Origin: Achromobacter pestifer
GTDB lineage: Bacteria > Pseudomonadota > Gammaproteobacteria > Burkholderiales > Burkholderiaceae_B
Direction of reading: 5' to 3'
Length of the DNA stretch: 64,000 nt
Assembly (NCBI RefSeq): GCF_013267355.1
Contig: NZ_CP053985.1
Span: 3,472,001-3,536,000, forward strand
Shown piece by piece: positions 8,953 to 17,877 of the stretch. The position numbers and the translations under genes are program-made. The notes below the pieces were generated by a model, which saw only the letters and a list, made by a program, of their open reading frames with translations, was not told where the DNA came from and did no database searches. The first letter of the stretch is position 1. The number at the start of each line of letters is the position of its first letter.

Positions 8953-10185
8953 TCAAATCACGCCGCGCTCGCGCAGCGCGTCGATGCGCGGACCGGCGTA
9001 TCCCAGCCAGCCGCGCAGAACGTCGTCGGTGTCTTCGCCCAGGGCAGGCGGGGACTTGCGGTGGACGTGCTGGGAGCCGTCAAAGCCTATGCCCAGCCCC
9101 ACCTGAGGGATGTCGCCGCTGGAGGCGCTGGCGCGATAGAGCAAGCCCTTGTCCAGCAGGTCCGGGTCTTGCGCCACCTGGTCCAGGCGGTTGATGGGGC
9201 CCGCGGGAATGCTGTGCTCGGCGAACAGCGCCAGCCAGTGCGCGCGCGGCTGCGCGCGCAACAGCTCGGCGATGCGCGTCACGATGGCCTCCCGGTGCGT
9301 CCTGCGGTGCGCATTGCTGGAAAACTCCGTACGCGCGCCAAAGGCCGGGTCTCCCACGGCCTGCCAGAAACGCTGCCAGATCCTGTCGTTGCCCAGTCCC
9401 AGCGACAAGGGATCATCGGCCGTATCGAAGACCTGGTAGATGGCGATGACCGAATCCTTGCCGCCCGAGCGCCTGGGCAGCTCGCCGGACCCCAGATAGG
9501 GCAGCAGCCGTGGAGAGACGAAGCGCGTCATGCTCGACTGCATGGAGATGTCGATCTGCGTGCCGCGGCCATGCTGGCCGCGCGCGATGTAGGCCGCCAG
9601 CACCGCCAGCGCCAGGTCCTGGCCAGCCAGCAGGTCGGCGGCCGGCGTGCCGACTTTCTGTGGCGCGGACTCCAGCTCTCCGGTCAGGTCCATGATCCCC
9701 GCGTAGCCTTCGGCGATCAGGTCGTAGCAGGGAAAGTCGCTGCGCGGGCCCGTCAGGCCGAAGCCGGTGAGCGAAGCATGGATCAGCGCGGGGTAGGCAG
9801 CTTTCAGGCTGTCATAGTCCAGGCCCAGCTTGCGCTGCACACGGGGCACCATGTTCAGCACCAGCACGTCGCTTTGCGCCAGCAAGCCATCGAGGACTTC
9901 GCGCCCTTCTGGCTGCGACACGTCCAGCGTGAGGCTGTGCTTGTTGCGGTTGACGCTGAGGTACCAGAGCGAGACGTCCTGCAGAAAGGGCGGGCCCCAG
10001 GCGCGCGTGTCGTCTCCGGCGCCGGGCTTTTCCACTTTGAGGACAGTCGCGCCCAGGTCGGCGAGCAGTTGCGTCGCGTACGGACCGGCAATCGAGGTCG
10101 TCAGATCCAGGACGCGCAACGGCGCCAGCAGTTCCAGGCCGCTTTTTTTCGGATCCGCGTAGGGCAGGTTTTCTTGCGGTGTCAT
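8953..10185 (-). CDS. CoA-transferase family III (CaiB/BaiF)
   Basis: This 410-residue family III CoA transferase has the catalytic aspartate in CYDLIAEG (Asp155) and the family segment SIAGPYATQLLADLG near 31-45. It moves CoA between an acyl-CoA and a free acid, so it could load or recycle CoA for the pathway without ATP, alongside the ligase. It is the first gene of the ten-gene minus-strand operon, and its ATG lies about 26 bases after the predicted start point of a sigma-54 promoter. The ribosome site is weak: only GGA is seen. It differs from the second family III gene of the operon, which has an AMACR-like motif. Confidence 0.88.
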   Translation of the reverse strand: MTPQENLPYADPKKSGLELLAPLRVLDLTTSIAGPYATQLLADLGATVLKVEKPGAGDDTRAWGPPFLQDVSLWYLSVNRNKHSLTLDVSQPEGREVLDGLLAQSDVLVLNMVPRVQRKLGLDYDSLKAAYPALIHASLTGFGLTGPRSDFPCYDLIAEGYAGIMDLTGELESAPQKVGTPAADLLAGQDLALAVLAAYIARGQHGRGTQIDISMQSSMTRFVSPRLLPYLGSGELPRRSGGKDSVIAIYQVFDTADDPLSLGLGNDRIWQRFWQAVGDPAFGARTEFSSNAHRRTHREAIVTRIAELLRAQPRAHWLALFAEHSIPAGPINRLDQVAQDPDLLDKGLLYRASASSGDIPQVGLGIGFDGSQHVHRKSPPALGEDTDDVLRGWLGYAGPRIDALRERGVI

Positions 10186-10221
10186 CAGTCATCCATGGTG
10201 GAAGTCACGTGGATGACATCA

Positions 10222-10237
10222 AGCAAGTTTCGTGCCA
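10222..10237 (-). promoter_or_regulatory. sigma-54 (-24/-12) promoter of the ring-degradation operon
   Basis: On the minus strand the sequence reads TGGCACGAAACTTGCT, a full match to the RpoN consensus TGGCACG-N4-TTGCW. It points to the CoA-transferase gene with start at 10185, giving a leader of roughly 26 bases. A sigma-54-dependent activator gene starts on the other strand at 10358, which fits local control. Confidence 0.88.
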
Positions 10238-10357
10238 TCTTATAAAAAAGGGAGCGCAGCTGGGCAGGCCACGCCTATGGATATGTCCGGAAGCGGCGGG
10301 TGTCTTCGGCGCAAACACTTTCCCAAGAACACGAAATCACTCGGAGACACAGGCGTC

Positions 10358-12016
10358 ATGGAAAACGAGATGCGCGGCGTCGTGGTGCTGGACGCCAGCG
10401 GCGAGGTGCGCTTTGCCTCGGGGATCGGTTCCGACTCCCGACTGTTGCGTGACCTGTCCAAGCGCTGGGCTGCGCGCGCCTTGCGGCCCATCCCTGCCTG
10501 CTTCGCGCTCGAGCACCTGGACGAGCCGCTCAGCGTGCTGCATGTGGCCACGCCTGAGGCGGCGTGCTTCCTGGTCAGCCGTCACGACGAAGCCGATCCG
10601 CTGTTCAAGTTCGTGGCCAGCGTCGACTTCGCCGGCGATATCCTGCGGCATCTCATCACCAATCCGTACGGCGCGATCAATGTGGTCGATGCCCAGGGCA
10701 CCTTGCGCTACATGAGCCCGGTGCACGAAAAGTTCTTCAAGTTATCGCGTGGCGAAGGCGTGGGCCGTCCGGCACGCGAGGTCATCGAGAACACGCGGCT
10801 CGACACCGTGCTGCGCAGCGGCAAGGCCGAGATCGGCCAGACCCAGGAGATGCACGGCACTACGCGCGTCGTGAGCCGCACGCCCATCTTCGATCGCCAG
10901 CGCCGCGTGGTTGGCGCCATCGGCCAGGTCATGTTCAAGAGCCCGGACGCGCTGCAGAAGATGAGCGCCGAGATTTCCCGACTGCGCAAGGAGGTGAACT
11001 TCTACAGGCGTGAACTATCCAGCATGGATCGGCCGAATCGCGGCCTGGACGCGATCATCGGCGACAGCGAACCGGTGGCGCGGCTGAAGGAGCAGATCGT
11101 CAAGATCGCGCCGTTGGATGTGCCGGTGCTGCTGTTGGGCGAAAGCGGCGTGGGCAAGGACGTGGTGGCGCACGCCATCCATATGCTGGGCCCGCGTGCC
11201 AGCGATCCCATGGTGGTCATCAACGCGGCGGCGCTGCCTGTTTCCCTGGTCGAAAGCGAGCTCTTCGGCTACGAGAGCGGCGCGTTCACGGGCGCGGACC
11301 GCAAGGGCAGGCCTGGAAAGTTCGAACAGGCCAATGGCGGGTCGCTGTTCCTGGACGAGATCGGCGACATGCCGCTGGAAGTGCAGGTGAAGCTGTTACG
11401 GACCTTGCAGGACGGCACATTCCAGCGCGTTGGAGGCGAGTCGCTGCACCGCTCGAACTTCCGCCTCATCTCGGCCAGCAACCGCGACTTCCATCAGATG
11501 CTGGATAGCGGCGCCTTCCGCCTGGACCTGTTTTATCGCATCAGCGCCGTTACCTTGCGGCTGCCCTCCTTGCGCGAGCGCCTGGAGGATATTCCGGTAC
11601 TGGCCGGCACGTTCCTGAAGCAGTTCGCGGATCGGCACGGCCTGCCCGTCAAGGAGATCGAGCCGGCCGCCTTGCGCTTTCTGCAGTCCCTGCCTTGGCC
11701 GGGAAATGTGCGCCAGTTGCAGCACGCCATCGAACGCGCCGCCATTTTCTGCGATGGCGATGCGATCCGGGTGGCGGATTTCGAGATGGCGGGCGAGGCG
11801 CGGGGAGCCTATCACCTGGATACCGTGCGCGTGGCCACGGCGGCGCCGCGCGACGGCTCCATGAAGGAAGTCAAGGACCGCATGGAGGCGGATCTCATCG
11901 TGGATTATCTGCAGCGCTATCACGGCAACAAGAAAAAGGCCGCGGAAGCGCTGGGCATATCGCGGTCCTATCTCTACAAGCGGCTGGCGGAGATCAACGG
12001 ATCGCCTGACCAGTAA
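10358..12016 (+). CDS. sigma-54-dependent transcriptional activator (PAS-AAA+-Fis)
   Basis: This 552-residue bacterial enhancer-binding protein has a PAS-type sensor at about 85-195, a short coiled linker, an AAA+ domain and a C-terminal Fis-type helix-turn-helix (about 510-548). The AAA+ domain has Walker A GESGVGKD at 261-268, the sigma-54 contact loop GAFTGA at 308-313 and Walker B SLFLDEIGD at 329-337. The frame is open back to 10232, but that stretch covers the divergent sigma-54 promoter; the ATG at 10358 with GGAG upstream is preferred. It probably senses a pathway thioester or acid through the PAS domain and activates the divergent operon. No receiver domain is present, so it is not phosphorelay-controlled. 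Confidence 0.9.
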   Translation: MENEMRGVVVLDASGEVRFASGIGSDSRLLRDLSKRWAARALRPIPACFALEHLDEPLSVLHVATPEAACFLVSRHDEADPLFKFVASVDFAGDILRHLITNPYGAINVVDAQGTLRYMSPVHEKFFKLSRGEGVGRPAREVIENTRLDTVLRSGKAEIGQTQEMHGTTRVVSRTPIFDRQRRVVGAIGQVMFKSPDALQKMSAEISRLRKEVNFYRRELSSMDRPNRGLDAIIGDSEPVARLKEQIVKIAPLDVPVLLLGESGVGKDVVAHAIHMLGPRASDPMVVINAAALPVSLVESELFGYESGAFTGADRKGRPGKFEQANGGSLFLDEIGDMPLEVQVKLLRTLQDGTFQRVGGESLHRSNFRLISASNRDFHQMLDSGAFRLDLFYRISAVTLRLPSLRERLEDIPVLAGTFLKQFADRHGLPVKEIEPAALRFLQSLPWPGNVRQLQHAIERAAIFCDGDAIRVADFEMAGEARGAYHLDTVRVATAAPRDGSMKEVKDRMEADLIVDYLQRYHGNKKKAAEALGISRSYLYKRLAEINGSPDQ

Positions 12017-12197
12017 CAGGGACCGCCCGCATGCAGCGGTTGCGGCTTGCGCCCGTGGCGCGATTTGGTCGAGCCAATTCCACGTTTCGTCGAAAAAGGC
12101 GTGATCTCTCTTGCGCCGCTGACGAGAATCGATCCATTTCGACCCGAGCCGCAGTCGCTGCACAGGAGGAACTGCGGGATTGACGGTTGCTGCCTTT

Positions 12198-12884
12198 TCA
12201 GCGCCGCGCCACCGCGCGCCGCAGGCGCTGCGACGCGACCCGGCCCAGCACGACGGGGGTGACGCCGTTGTTGAACACCACCTCGGTCTGCGCGCCGGGA
12301 AGCTGCGAAAGATGGGAGATATGTTCCAGATTCATGATGACCGACCGGGACAGGGCGCAGAAGGGCGGGCAAGGCAGTTGGGCCGCCAGGCGCTTGAAGG
12401 TGATGTGCATCAACTCGTTGGCGTGGGCGGCGCTGCAAAGAAGAACATAGTCGCCCTGCGCCTGCGCCATGGTCAGTTCATGGATCTTGATGAGCTTGGT
12501 GCCGTTGCGCGTGCGCAATGTCAGGTGGCCGCTGGCGCGCGGCCGCAGCCGCGTCAACGTCTGTTCAAGCCGGTCCGGCCGCACGGGCTTCAACAGATAA
12601 TCGACGGCCTGGACGTCGAAGGCGCGGGCCGCGTAATCGCTGTGCGCGGTGACGAAGACGACGGCGGGCGGGGCTTCCAGCTCGTCCAGCAGGTCGAAGC
12701 CGGTGGCGCAAGTCAGTTCGATGTCCAGGAACAGGGCATCCGGACGGTGCTCGCGGATCAGTGCCCGCGCCTGTTCCAGGTTGGCGGCTTCGCCCGCGAC
12801 ATGGACGTCGGCGGAGGCTTCGAGCAGCCGGCGCAGGTAGCGCCGCGCCGGGGCTTCATCGTCTATGACAAGCACGCGCAGCAT
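12198..12884 (-). CDS. LytTR-family response regulator
   Basis: This 228-residue two-component regulator has a receiver domain at 1-110, with acidic pair D8/D9, phospho-acceptor Asp54 in FLDIEL, Thr79 and Lys99 in LLKP. It is followed by a LytTR DNA-binding domain (about 120-225). It pairs with the divergent LytS-like kinase gene that starts at 12998, the two starts being 113 bases apart. Proteins of this pair (AlgR/LytR type) control surface polysaccharide, motility or virulence traits; the target here is unknown. Confidence 0.9.
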   Translation of the reverse strand: MLRVLVIDDEAPARRYLRRLLEASADVHVAGEAANLEQARALIREHRPDALFLDIELTCATGFDLLDELEAPPAVVFVTAHSDYAARAFDVQAVDYLLKPVRPDRLEQTLTRLRPRASGHLTLRTRNGTKLIKIHELTMAQAQGDYVLLCSAAHANELMHITFKRLAAQLPCPPFCALSRSVIMNLEHISHLSQLPGAQTEVVFNNGVTPVVLGRVASQRLRRAVARR

Positions 12885-12997
12885 TTTCCTCCCTGGCGCC
12901 GTGATGTGGCGGGTATAGTCGTCGGGTCTGGCACGCGGGTAAATATAAGGCCTATGCAGTTTCCAGTGAACCCTTTGCAGGTCCGGAGGGCGTGTCC

Positions 12998-14077
12998 ATG
13001 AAGTTCACATCCATCAGCCAGGACTTGAACCCCGGGGAGTCCTCGCTCGGATTCTGGCGGGCGCAGACGCTGGGCTGGCTCTTTCTTGCGATCGTGGGAT
13101 TCTTCATTCGGCTGGCAATTTTCGGCAACGCCACCGCGGCCTTCTGGCTTACCGTGGCGCTGGAGCCGCTGGCGTTCGTCTTGACCAGCGCAGCGGCCGT
13201 GCTGCATGGCCGCCGCTCGGGCAAGGGCGATCCGCCCTTGCTGGTGCTGGTCAGCGCGGTGCTGTTCTGCCTGACCGCATCGGCCCTGTTGGCGTCGATC
13301 GCCTACGGCATCCACGGCCTGTTCCCGCCTGGCGCGATCCGGGTGCTGCCGGGCAACCAGTACCGGCTGGGTTTTCTCTACTACATGGGCATGCTCTCCA
13401 TCTGGACGCTGATCTACTTCGGCGTGTCGGCCGAACTGAGCGCGCGCACCGAGCGCCTGTCCAAGATGAAGGCGGAAACGCGTTCCCTGAAGCTGGAACT
13501 CGAGCATCTGCAGCTGCAGATCGAGCCGCATTTCCTGTTCAACTCGCTCAATACCATCGTGGCCGAGATCGCCGAACGTCCCGCCATCGCGGAGGAAATG
13601 ACCCGCAGCCTGGCCGAATACCTGCGCTATTCGCTGGACCGGCGCGGCCGCGGCCTGTCCAGGCTGGAAGAGGAGATCGAGGCCGCCGAGGCCTACGTGC
13701 GCATACAGGCGCTGCGCTTTGAAAAGCAGCTTGAACTACGCTGCCAGATCGATCCGTCCACGCTGGAGATCAGTCTTCCGCGCATGACGCTGCAGGGGCT
13801 GGTGGAAAACGCGATCAAGCACGGCATGCGCTCGGAGCATGCGCATTTCCCGATCTGCATACGCACGCGGCTGCATGGTGGGGAATTGCTCATCGAAGTG
13901 GACAACCCGGGCCGGTTGCACGCGCCCTTCGATCTCGCCAACGGCGGGGGCGGGCTGGGAAATCTGTGCCGCCGCCTGACGCTGAGGTATCCGGACAGGC
14001 ACGAGTTCCTGCTGGAGCAGCGGGGGGAAAGAACCGTCGCGCAGATCAGGCTGCGTGGCGATCCGCTGCCGGCCTAG
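12998..14077 (+). CDS. LytS/AlgZ-type sensor histidine kinase
   Basis: This 359-residue membrane kinase has four predicted membrane segments (about 24-42, 47-69, 81-104 and 125-145), then a coiled segment and the His_kinase motif IEPHFLFNSLN with phospho-acceptor His178, and an HATPase domain with VENAIKHG. A GTG two codons upstream (12992) lies directly against GGAGGG; the ATG at 12998 has proper spacing and is chosen. There is no separate periplasmic sensor domain, so sensing may be in the membrane. The partner is the divergent LytTR regulator. Confidence 0.88.
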   Translation: MKFTSISQDLNPGESSLGFWRAQTLGWLFLAIVGFFIRLAIFGNATAAFWLTVALEPLAFVLTSAAAVLHGRRSGKGDPPLLVLVSAVLFCLTASALLASIAYGIHGLFPPGAIRVLPGNQYRLGFLYYMGMLSIWTLIYFGVSAELSARTERLSKMKAETRSLKLELEHLQLQIEPHFLFNSLNTIVAEIAERPAIAEEMTRSLAEYLRYSLDRRGRGLSRLEEEIEAAEAYVRIQALRFEKQLELRCQIDPSTLEISLPRMTLQGLVENAIKHGMRSEHAHFPICIRTRLHGGELLIEVDNPGRLHAPFDLANGGGGLGNLCRRLTLRYPDRHEFLLEQRGERTVAQIRLRGDPLPA

Positions 14078-14087
14078 CGCGACGTGT

Positions 14088-14507
14088 TCAGCGGTACGTG
14101 GCGAGCAGGATGCTGGTTTCGGTGGCCGCGATGCCCTTGATCAGGCGCACGCGCTCCAACACCTTGGACAGATCGGCCGTGGAGTCGGCGCGTATTTCAG
14201 CCAACAGATCCCAGCGGCCGTTGGTGTCGTGCAGTTGCTCGACGCTGGGTTCACCCAGCAGGCTGGCCAGCACCGCGCGAGTCTGGTTGCCGTCGACGGT
14301 TATGCCCATCCAAGCCCGCAGGCCGCCCTGATCGGAGTCGGGGCGCAGCTTCAGCGTGTAGCCGGCGATGACGCCGTCTGCCTCCAGCTTGCGCAAGCGG
14401 TTGGAGACCGTGCCGCGCGACACGCCTGCCTTGCTGGCCAGGACGGAAAGCGGGGTGCGCGCGTCGCGCCGCAGGATGCCGATCAAGCGGCTATCGATTT
14501 CATCCAT
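14088..14507 (-). CDS. Lrp/AsnC-family transcriptional regulator
   Basis: This 139-residue regulator has an N-terminal winged helix-turn-helix (MDEIDSRLIGILRRD, then SRGTVSNRLRKLE) and a C-terminal RAM ligand-binding domain ending in TETSILLATYR. The frame is open further upstream; the ATG at 14507 gives the normal family start MDEID. It closes a minus-strand cassette of ABC transporter, racemase-type enzyme and M24 hydrolase genes. AsnC regulators also occur in ectoine catabolism loci, which matches the enzymes here. It probably binds an amino-acid-like intermediate. Confidence 0.88.
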   Translation of the reverse strand: MDEIDSRLIGILRRDARTPLSVLASKAGVSRGTVSNRLRKLEADGVIAGYTLKLRPDSDQGGLRAWMGITVDGNQTRAVLASLLGEPSVEQLHDTNGRWDLLAEIRADSTADLSKVLERVRLIKGIAATETSILLATYR

Positions 14508-14521
14508 GGCTAGTCCGGATT

Positions 14522-15262
14522 TCAATGCTCCCGGAGCAGCCGGCCGTAGCCGTCCATCCGGTCGTGGATCCCCGCCAGCCGCAGGCAATGCCACATGCTG
14601 GCCTGATTGCTGCCGATGACGGGCTTGCCCAGCGTCTCCTCCAGGCGTTCGATGATGGCGGTGGAACGCAGCGCGCCGCAGCTGATGAAGACGGCGTCCG
14701 CATCGGGCCGGTCCACGGCGCAGGCGAATTCGTACAGATAGTCGGGCGAGACCCGGTTCATGGCTTCGTCATCGGGCAGGGCCAGGCCCTGTAGAGAGAC
14801 GACTTCGTGGCCCATGCTTTCGAAGTAAGCGCGCTCCAGTTCGTTGACTGTGTCGTCGTAGGCGGTGGCAATCGCAAGGCGGTGCGCGCCGACCGCGGCC
14901 AGCGCTTGTGTGACGCCATCCAGCAGCGTGGCCACCGCAGCGCCCGGCCGGGCCTGTGCGAGCAGGGCGCGCACTTTGTCATTGCCGATCACGAAGCTGC
15001 CGGCCGTGCAGTTGTAGCAGACCACGTCGATATCGCGGCGCCCCGGCGCCAGGCTGTCCAGGGCCTGGAGCAGTCCGCCCTCCATGCCGGCCAGGCTTTG
15101 CACGGTGCAGGCCGTTGCCATGGGTACGCGGCCGAAGCTCAGGCCCACTCCCCCGGGCGCCATGGCGTGCATTTCTCCCTCGGTCAGGCCGGCGTTGGCC
15201 ACGCACAGGAAGGCCAGGCGCGCCCGGGGGTACGGGCCGGCGTCGTAGCGGACGGGGTTCAT
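14522..15262 (-). CDS. Asp/Glu racemase / maleate isomerase family protein (EutA-like)
   Basis: This 246-residue protein of the Asp/Glu/hydantoin racemase superfamily has the two catalytic cysteines at Cys85 (YNCTAGS) and Cys195 (ISCGALRS). Members include maleate isomerase, arylmalonate decarboxylase and EutA of ectoine degradation. The start at 15262 overlaps the ATPase gene stop by 4 bases, so it is translated with the transporter. Together with an M24 hydrolase and an AsnC regulator the EutA-like reading is attractive, but the precise substrate is open. Confidence 0.78.
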   Translation of the reverse strand: MNPVRYDAGPYPRARLAFLCVANAGLTEGEMHAMAPGGVGLSFGRVPMATACTVQSLAGMEGGLLQALDSLAPGRRDIDVVCYNCTAGSFVIGNDKVRALLAQARPGAAVATLLDGVTQALAAVGAHRLAIATAYDDTVNELERAYFESMGHEVVSLQGLALPDDEAMNRVSPDYLYEFACAVDRPDADAVFISCGALRSTAIIERLEETLGKPVIGSNQASMWHCLRLAGIHDRMDGYGRLLREH

Positions 15263-16062
15263 TCCGTCATCCCCGCAGCGTCGAAGCATTCGCGTATGAC
15301 CGTGGCCGCCTTGACGAAGTTGGGATGGCCGACCATGGTGTAGTCGCGCGGCCGCGGCAGATCGATGTCGACGGACAGCGCCACGCGGCCCGGGCGTTTG
15401 CTCATCACCACCACGCGGTCGGACAGGAAGACGGCTTCCGAGATGCTGTGGGTAATGAACATGACGGTCTTCTTGCTTTCCAGCCATACCCGTTGCAACT
15501 CCAGGTTCATGGCTTCGCGCGTCATCGCGTCCAGGGCGCCGAAGGGCTCGTCCATCAGCAGGATGTCGGGGTTGTGGATAAGCGCGCGGCATAGCGCCAC
15601 GCGCTGCTGCATTCCGCCGGACAACTGGTGCGGCAGGCATTGCTCAAAGCCTTCCAGCCCGCTCAGTTTGATCAGTTCGCGCAGCCGGGACTCGTAGCGC
15701 GCCGCGGGCAGCTTGCGCATCTCCAGTTGCAGCGAGATGTTCCTGGCGACGTCGCGCCACGGCAATAGCGCCGCGCGCTGGAACACGATCCCCACGTTCG
15801 CGCCCGGCTCGGTCACGCGTTCGCCAAGCACGCGGATCTCTCCGGCGGTGGGTGGCGTCAGGCCGGCGACCGCCCGCATCAGCGTGCTCTTGCCGCAGCC
15901 GGACGGGCCGAGCACGGACAGGAACTGGCCTTCGGGTATGGCAATGTCGATGCCGTCGACCGCGACATAGGAACCGAAGCGCTGGACCATGCCGCGGATG
16001 TCGATCGCGGTATCGGGCGCGCCCGCGTCGGGGGCGAGCGCCAGGGCTGCGTGGTGTGCCAT
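15259..16062 (-). CDS. ABC transporter ATP-binding protein (nitrate/sulfonate/taurine type)
   Basis: This 267-residue ATPase has Walker A GPSGCGKST at 52-60, the Q-loop in VFQ, the signature LSGGMQQR at 147-154, Walker B LLMDEP and the H-loop in THS. It resembles the SsuB/TauB/ThiZ class. It works with the permease at 17066-17836 and the binding protein at 16065-17042 to import an organic solute. The ATG at 16062 lies 2 bases after the binding-protein stop, and the gene overlaps the racemase-type gene. Confidence 0.92.
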   Translation of the reverse strand: MAHHAALALAPDAGAPDTAIDIRGMVQRFGSYVAVDGIDIAIPEGQFLSVLGPSGCGKSTLMRAVAGLTPPTAGEIRVLGERVTEPGANVGIVFQRAALLPWRDVARNISLQLEMRKLPAARYESRLRELIKLSGLEGFEQCLPHQLSGGMQQRVALCRALIHNPDILLMDEPFGALDAMTREAMNLELQRVWLESKKTVMFITHSISEAVFLSDRVVVMSKRPGRVALSVDIDLPRPRDYTMVGHPNFVKAATVIRECFDAAGMTE

Positions 16063-16064
16063 GT

Positions 16065-17042
16065 CTATTCCCTGTTGTAATCGTTGGTGTAGAGCGTGCT
16101 GGTCGGGACCGGGCTGGCGATCTGATTCGACTGCACGAACTGATCGACCATGGCCTGCCAATCCTTTTCCGCAGAGACGCCGAACGGCAGTCCTTTGGTG
16201 TTGGGCGTGCCGGCGGCCTGCAGCGAAAGCTGCAGCTGGCGCACCAGCTGATCGCGGTTGCGCGCCTGCTCCGGCCGTTGGCGCACCAGGGCGTCGACCG
16301 AGGCGGCCGGATCGGCCTGGGCAGCCTCATAGGCCTTGCGCGTGGCCCGCAGGAAGCGGCGCGCGGTGTCGGGATTGGCCTCCAGCCATTTGGTATTGGC
16401 TGCCAACCCGCCTTCCAGTGCGTTGACGCCGAAGTCGGCATAGGCAAAGTAGTGCACCTTCGCGCCCTGCGCTTCCAGCGGGGGGATGTGGAAGTAGGTC
16501 ACGCCGGTGATGGCGTCCGCGCGCCGTTGCAGGAACAGGGCGGTCTTGGTGCCCACGGCGGGAGCGATGACGTTGATCTTCTTCTGGTCCACGCCGTTCA
16601 GGGCGGCCAGCACCGGAAACATCTGCGCCGTCGATTCAGCCGCGCTCATGCCCAGCACCTTGCCTTCCAGGTCCTTGGGCGCGCGCACCGGGGCGTCCGC
16701 ATGGCTGATGATGACCATGGGCGAGCGCTGGTGCACGGCGAAAATGGCCTTCAGCGGCATGCCGGCGGCGACGCCCTTGAGCATGGTGCCGTAGTCCATG
16801 AAGCCGATGGGATCGATGCCCTGCGCCACCAGCTTCGCGGTGTTGCTGGAGCCGCTGCCTTCGCCGATGCTCAGGTCTATGCCTTCGGCCTTGTAGAGGC
16901 CCTTGTCCAGGCCGTAGTACAGCGGCGCGTGCGTGCCGTAGATGCTGTAGTCCAGGCGCAGGCTCAGTTTCTCCTGAGCGCTGGCCGCGCCTGCGGCCAG
17001 CAGGCAGGTCAGGGTCCAGCCAAGTCGGGTCGTGAATGTCAT
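16065..17042 (-). CDS. ABC transporter periplasmic substrate-binding protein (NMT1/SsuA-like)
   Basis: This 325-residue binding protein has a clear signal peptide: a basic start, a hydrophobic stretch, and cleavage after about residue 22 (AASA before QEKL). The body has the NMT1/THI5-like fold with the YGTHAPLYYG and GLYKAEGID segments common in riboflavin, thiamine-precursor and sulfonate binders. The frame is open upstream, but the ATG at 17042 with GGAG before it is the only start that gives a signal peptide. The ligand is not deducible. Confidence 0.9.
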   Translation of the reverse strand: MTFTTRLGWTLTCLLAAGAASAQEKLSLRLDYSIYGTHAPLYYGLDKGLYKAEGIDLSIGEGSGSSNTAKLVAQGIDPIGFMDYGTMLKGVAAGMPLKAIFAVHQRSPMVIISHADAPVRAPKDLEGKVLGMSAAESTAQMFPVLAALNGVDQKKINVIAPAVGTKTALFLQRRADAITGVTYFHIPPLEAQGAKVHYFAYADFGVNALEGGLAANTKWLEANPDTARRFLRATRKAYEAAQADPAASVDALVRQRPEQARNRDQLVRQLQLSLQAAGTPNTKGLPFGVSAEKDWQAMVDQFVQSNQIASPVPTSTLYTNDYNRE

Positions 17043-17065
17043 GATGGTGTCTCCGGAGGGCGGGG

Positions 17066-17836
17066 TCAGACAGAGGGCTGGGCGTCGCTGCGCACGCTGA
17101 TGTGCCAGGGAATCAGGAAGCGTTCGGAAAACTCGACCAGGTAGTAGAAGACCAGGCCGATGAGCATGAGCGCGACCAGCACGGCGAACAGCAGCGTGGT
17201 GTCCAGGTTGGCGTTGGCGGATAGCAGTACATAGCCCAGGCCGCTTTCGGCGCCCACCCATTCACCGACCACCGCGCCCACGGTGGCGAAGGCGATGGCG
17301 ACCTTCAGGCCGGAGAAAATCTGCGGCAGCGCATACGGCAGCCGGATGCGCAGGAAAGTCCGCAGGGCCCCGGCCCGCATCGAACGGGCCAGGTCGTTGA
17401 GGTCCGCATCCACCGAGCGCATGCCGGCCACGGTGCTGACCACGATGGGGAAGAAGGCCACCGAGAACGCGATCAGGATCTTGGGAAACAAGCCCAAGCC
17501 GAACCAGATGATGATGAGCGGCGCGACCGCCACCTTCGGGAACGCCTGCGAAACCACCAGCAGCGGCATGATGGCGCGCTCCAGCGGGCGCGACCACACC
17601 AGCAGGATGCCCAGCGGTATGCCGACCGCGATGCTCAGCAGGAAGCCGCCCAGCGTCTCCACGGACGTGACCCAGGAGTGATGGCCCAGGAATGCCGAGT
17701 CGCTCCACAGCCGTTCGAGCACGCTCAAGGGCGGCGGCAACAGGTAGGCCGGCAGGCCGAACAGCGGTATCGCGAAATGCCACAGCAGCAGCACCCCGAT
17801 GACCGCGATGGTTGGATACATCCAGTTCTTCAACAC
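17066..17836 (-). CDS. ABC transporter permease (SsuC-like)
   Basis: This 256-residue inner-membrane permease has about six membrane segments and the BPD_transp_1 EAA-like loop (ARSMRAGALRTFLRIRLP region) that docks on the ATPase. I use the GTG at 17836, which follows GGGGA by 6 bases; an ATG at 17821 is the alternative. It is encoded between the M24 hydrolase gene and the binding-protein gene and is presumably cotranscribed. Confidence 0.9.
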   Translation of the reverse strand: MLKNWMYPTIAVIGVLLLWHFAIPLFGLPAYLLPPPLSVLERLWSDSAFLGHHSWVTSVETLGGFLLSIAVGIPLGILLVWSRPLERAIMPLLVVSQAFPKVAVAPLIIIWFGLGLFPKILIAFSVAFFPIVVSTVAGMRSVDADLNDLARSMRAGALRTFLRIRLPYALPQIFSGLKVAIAFATVGAVVGEWVGAESGLGYVLLSANANLDTTLLFAVLVALMLIGLVFYYLVEFSERFLIPWHISVRSDAQPSV

Positions 17837-17877
17837 GGCAATTCCCCTTGTATGTTGTTGGCGCGCCGGTTTTGTTG

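Noticed and set aside
10300..10350. GTGTCT and AGACAC as an activator binding site upstream of the sigma-54 promoter
   Set aside because: The halves are 39 bases apart and only six bases long; an enhancer site cannot be claimed.
10232..10357. Upstream extension of the sigma-54 activator gene to a start at 10232
   Set aside because: This stretch contains the -24/-12 promoter of the divergent operon and has no ribosome site, while 10358 has GGAG.
12885..12997. TGGCACG in the gap between the LytTR and LytS genes as a second sigma-54 promoter
   Set aside because: No TTGC follows at the required spacing.
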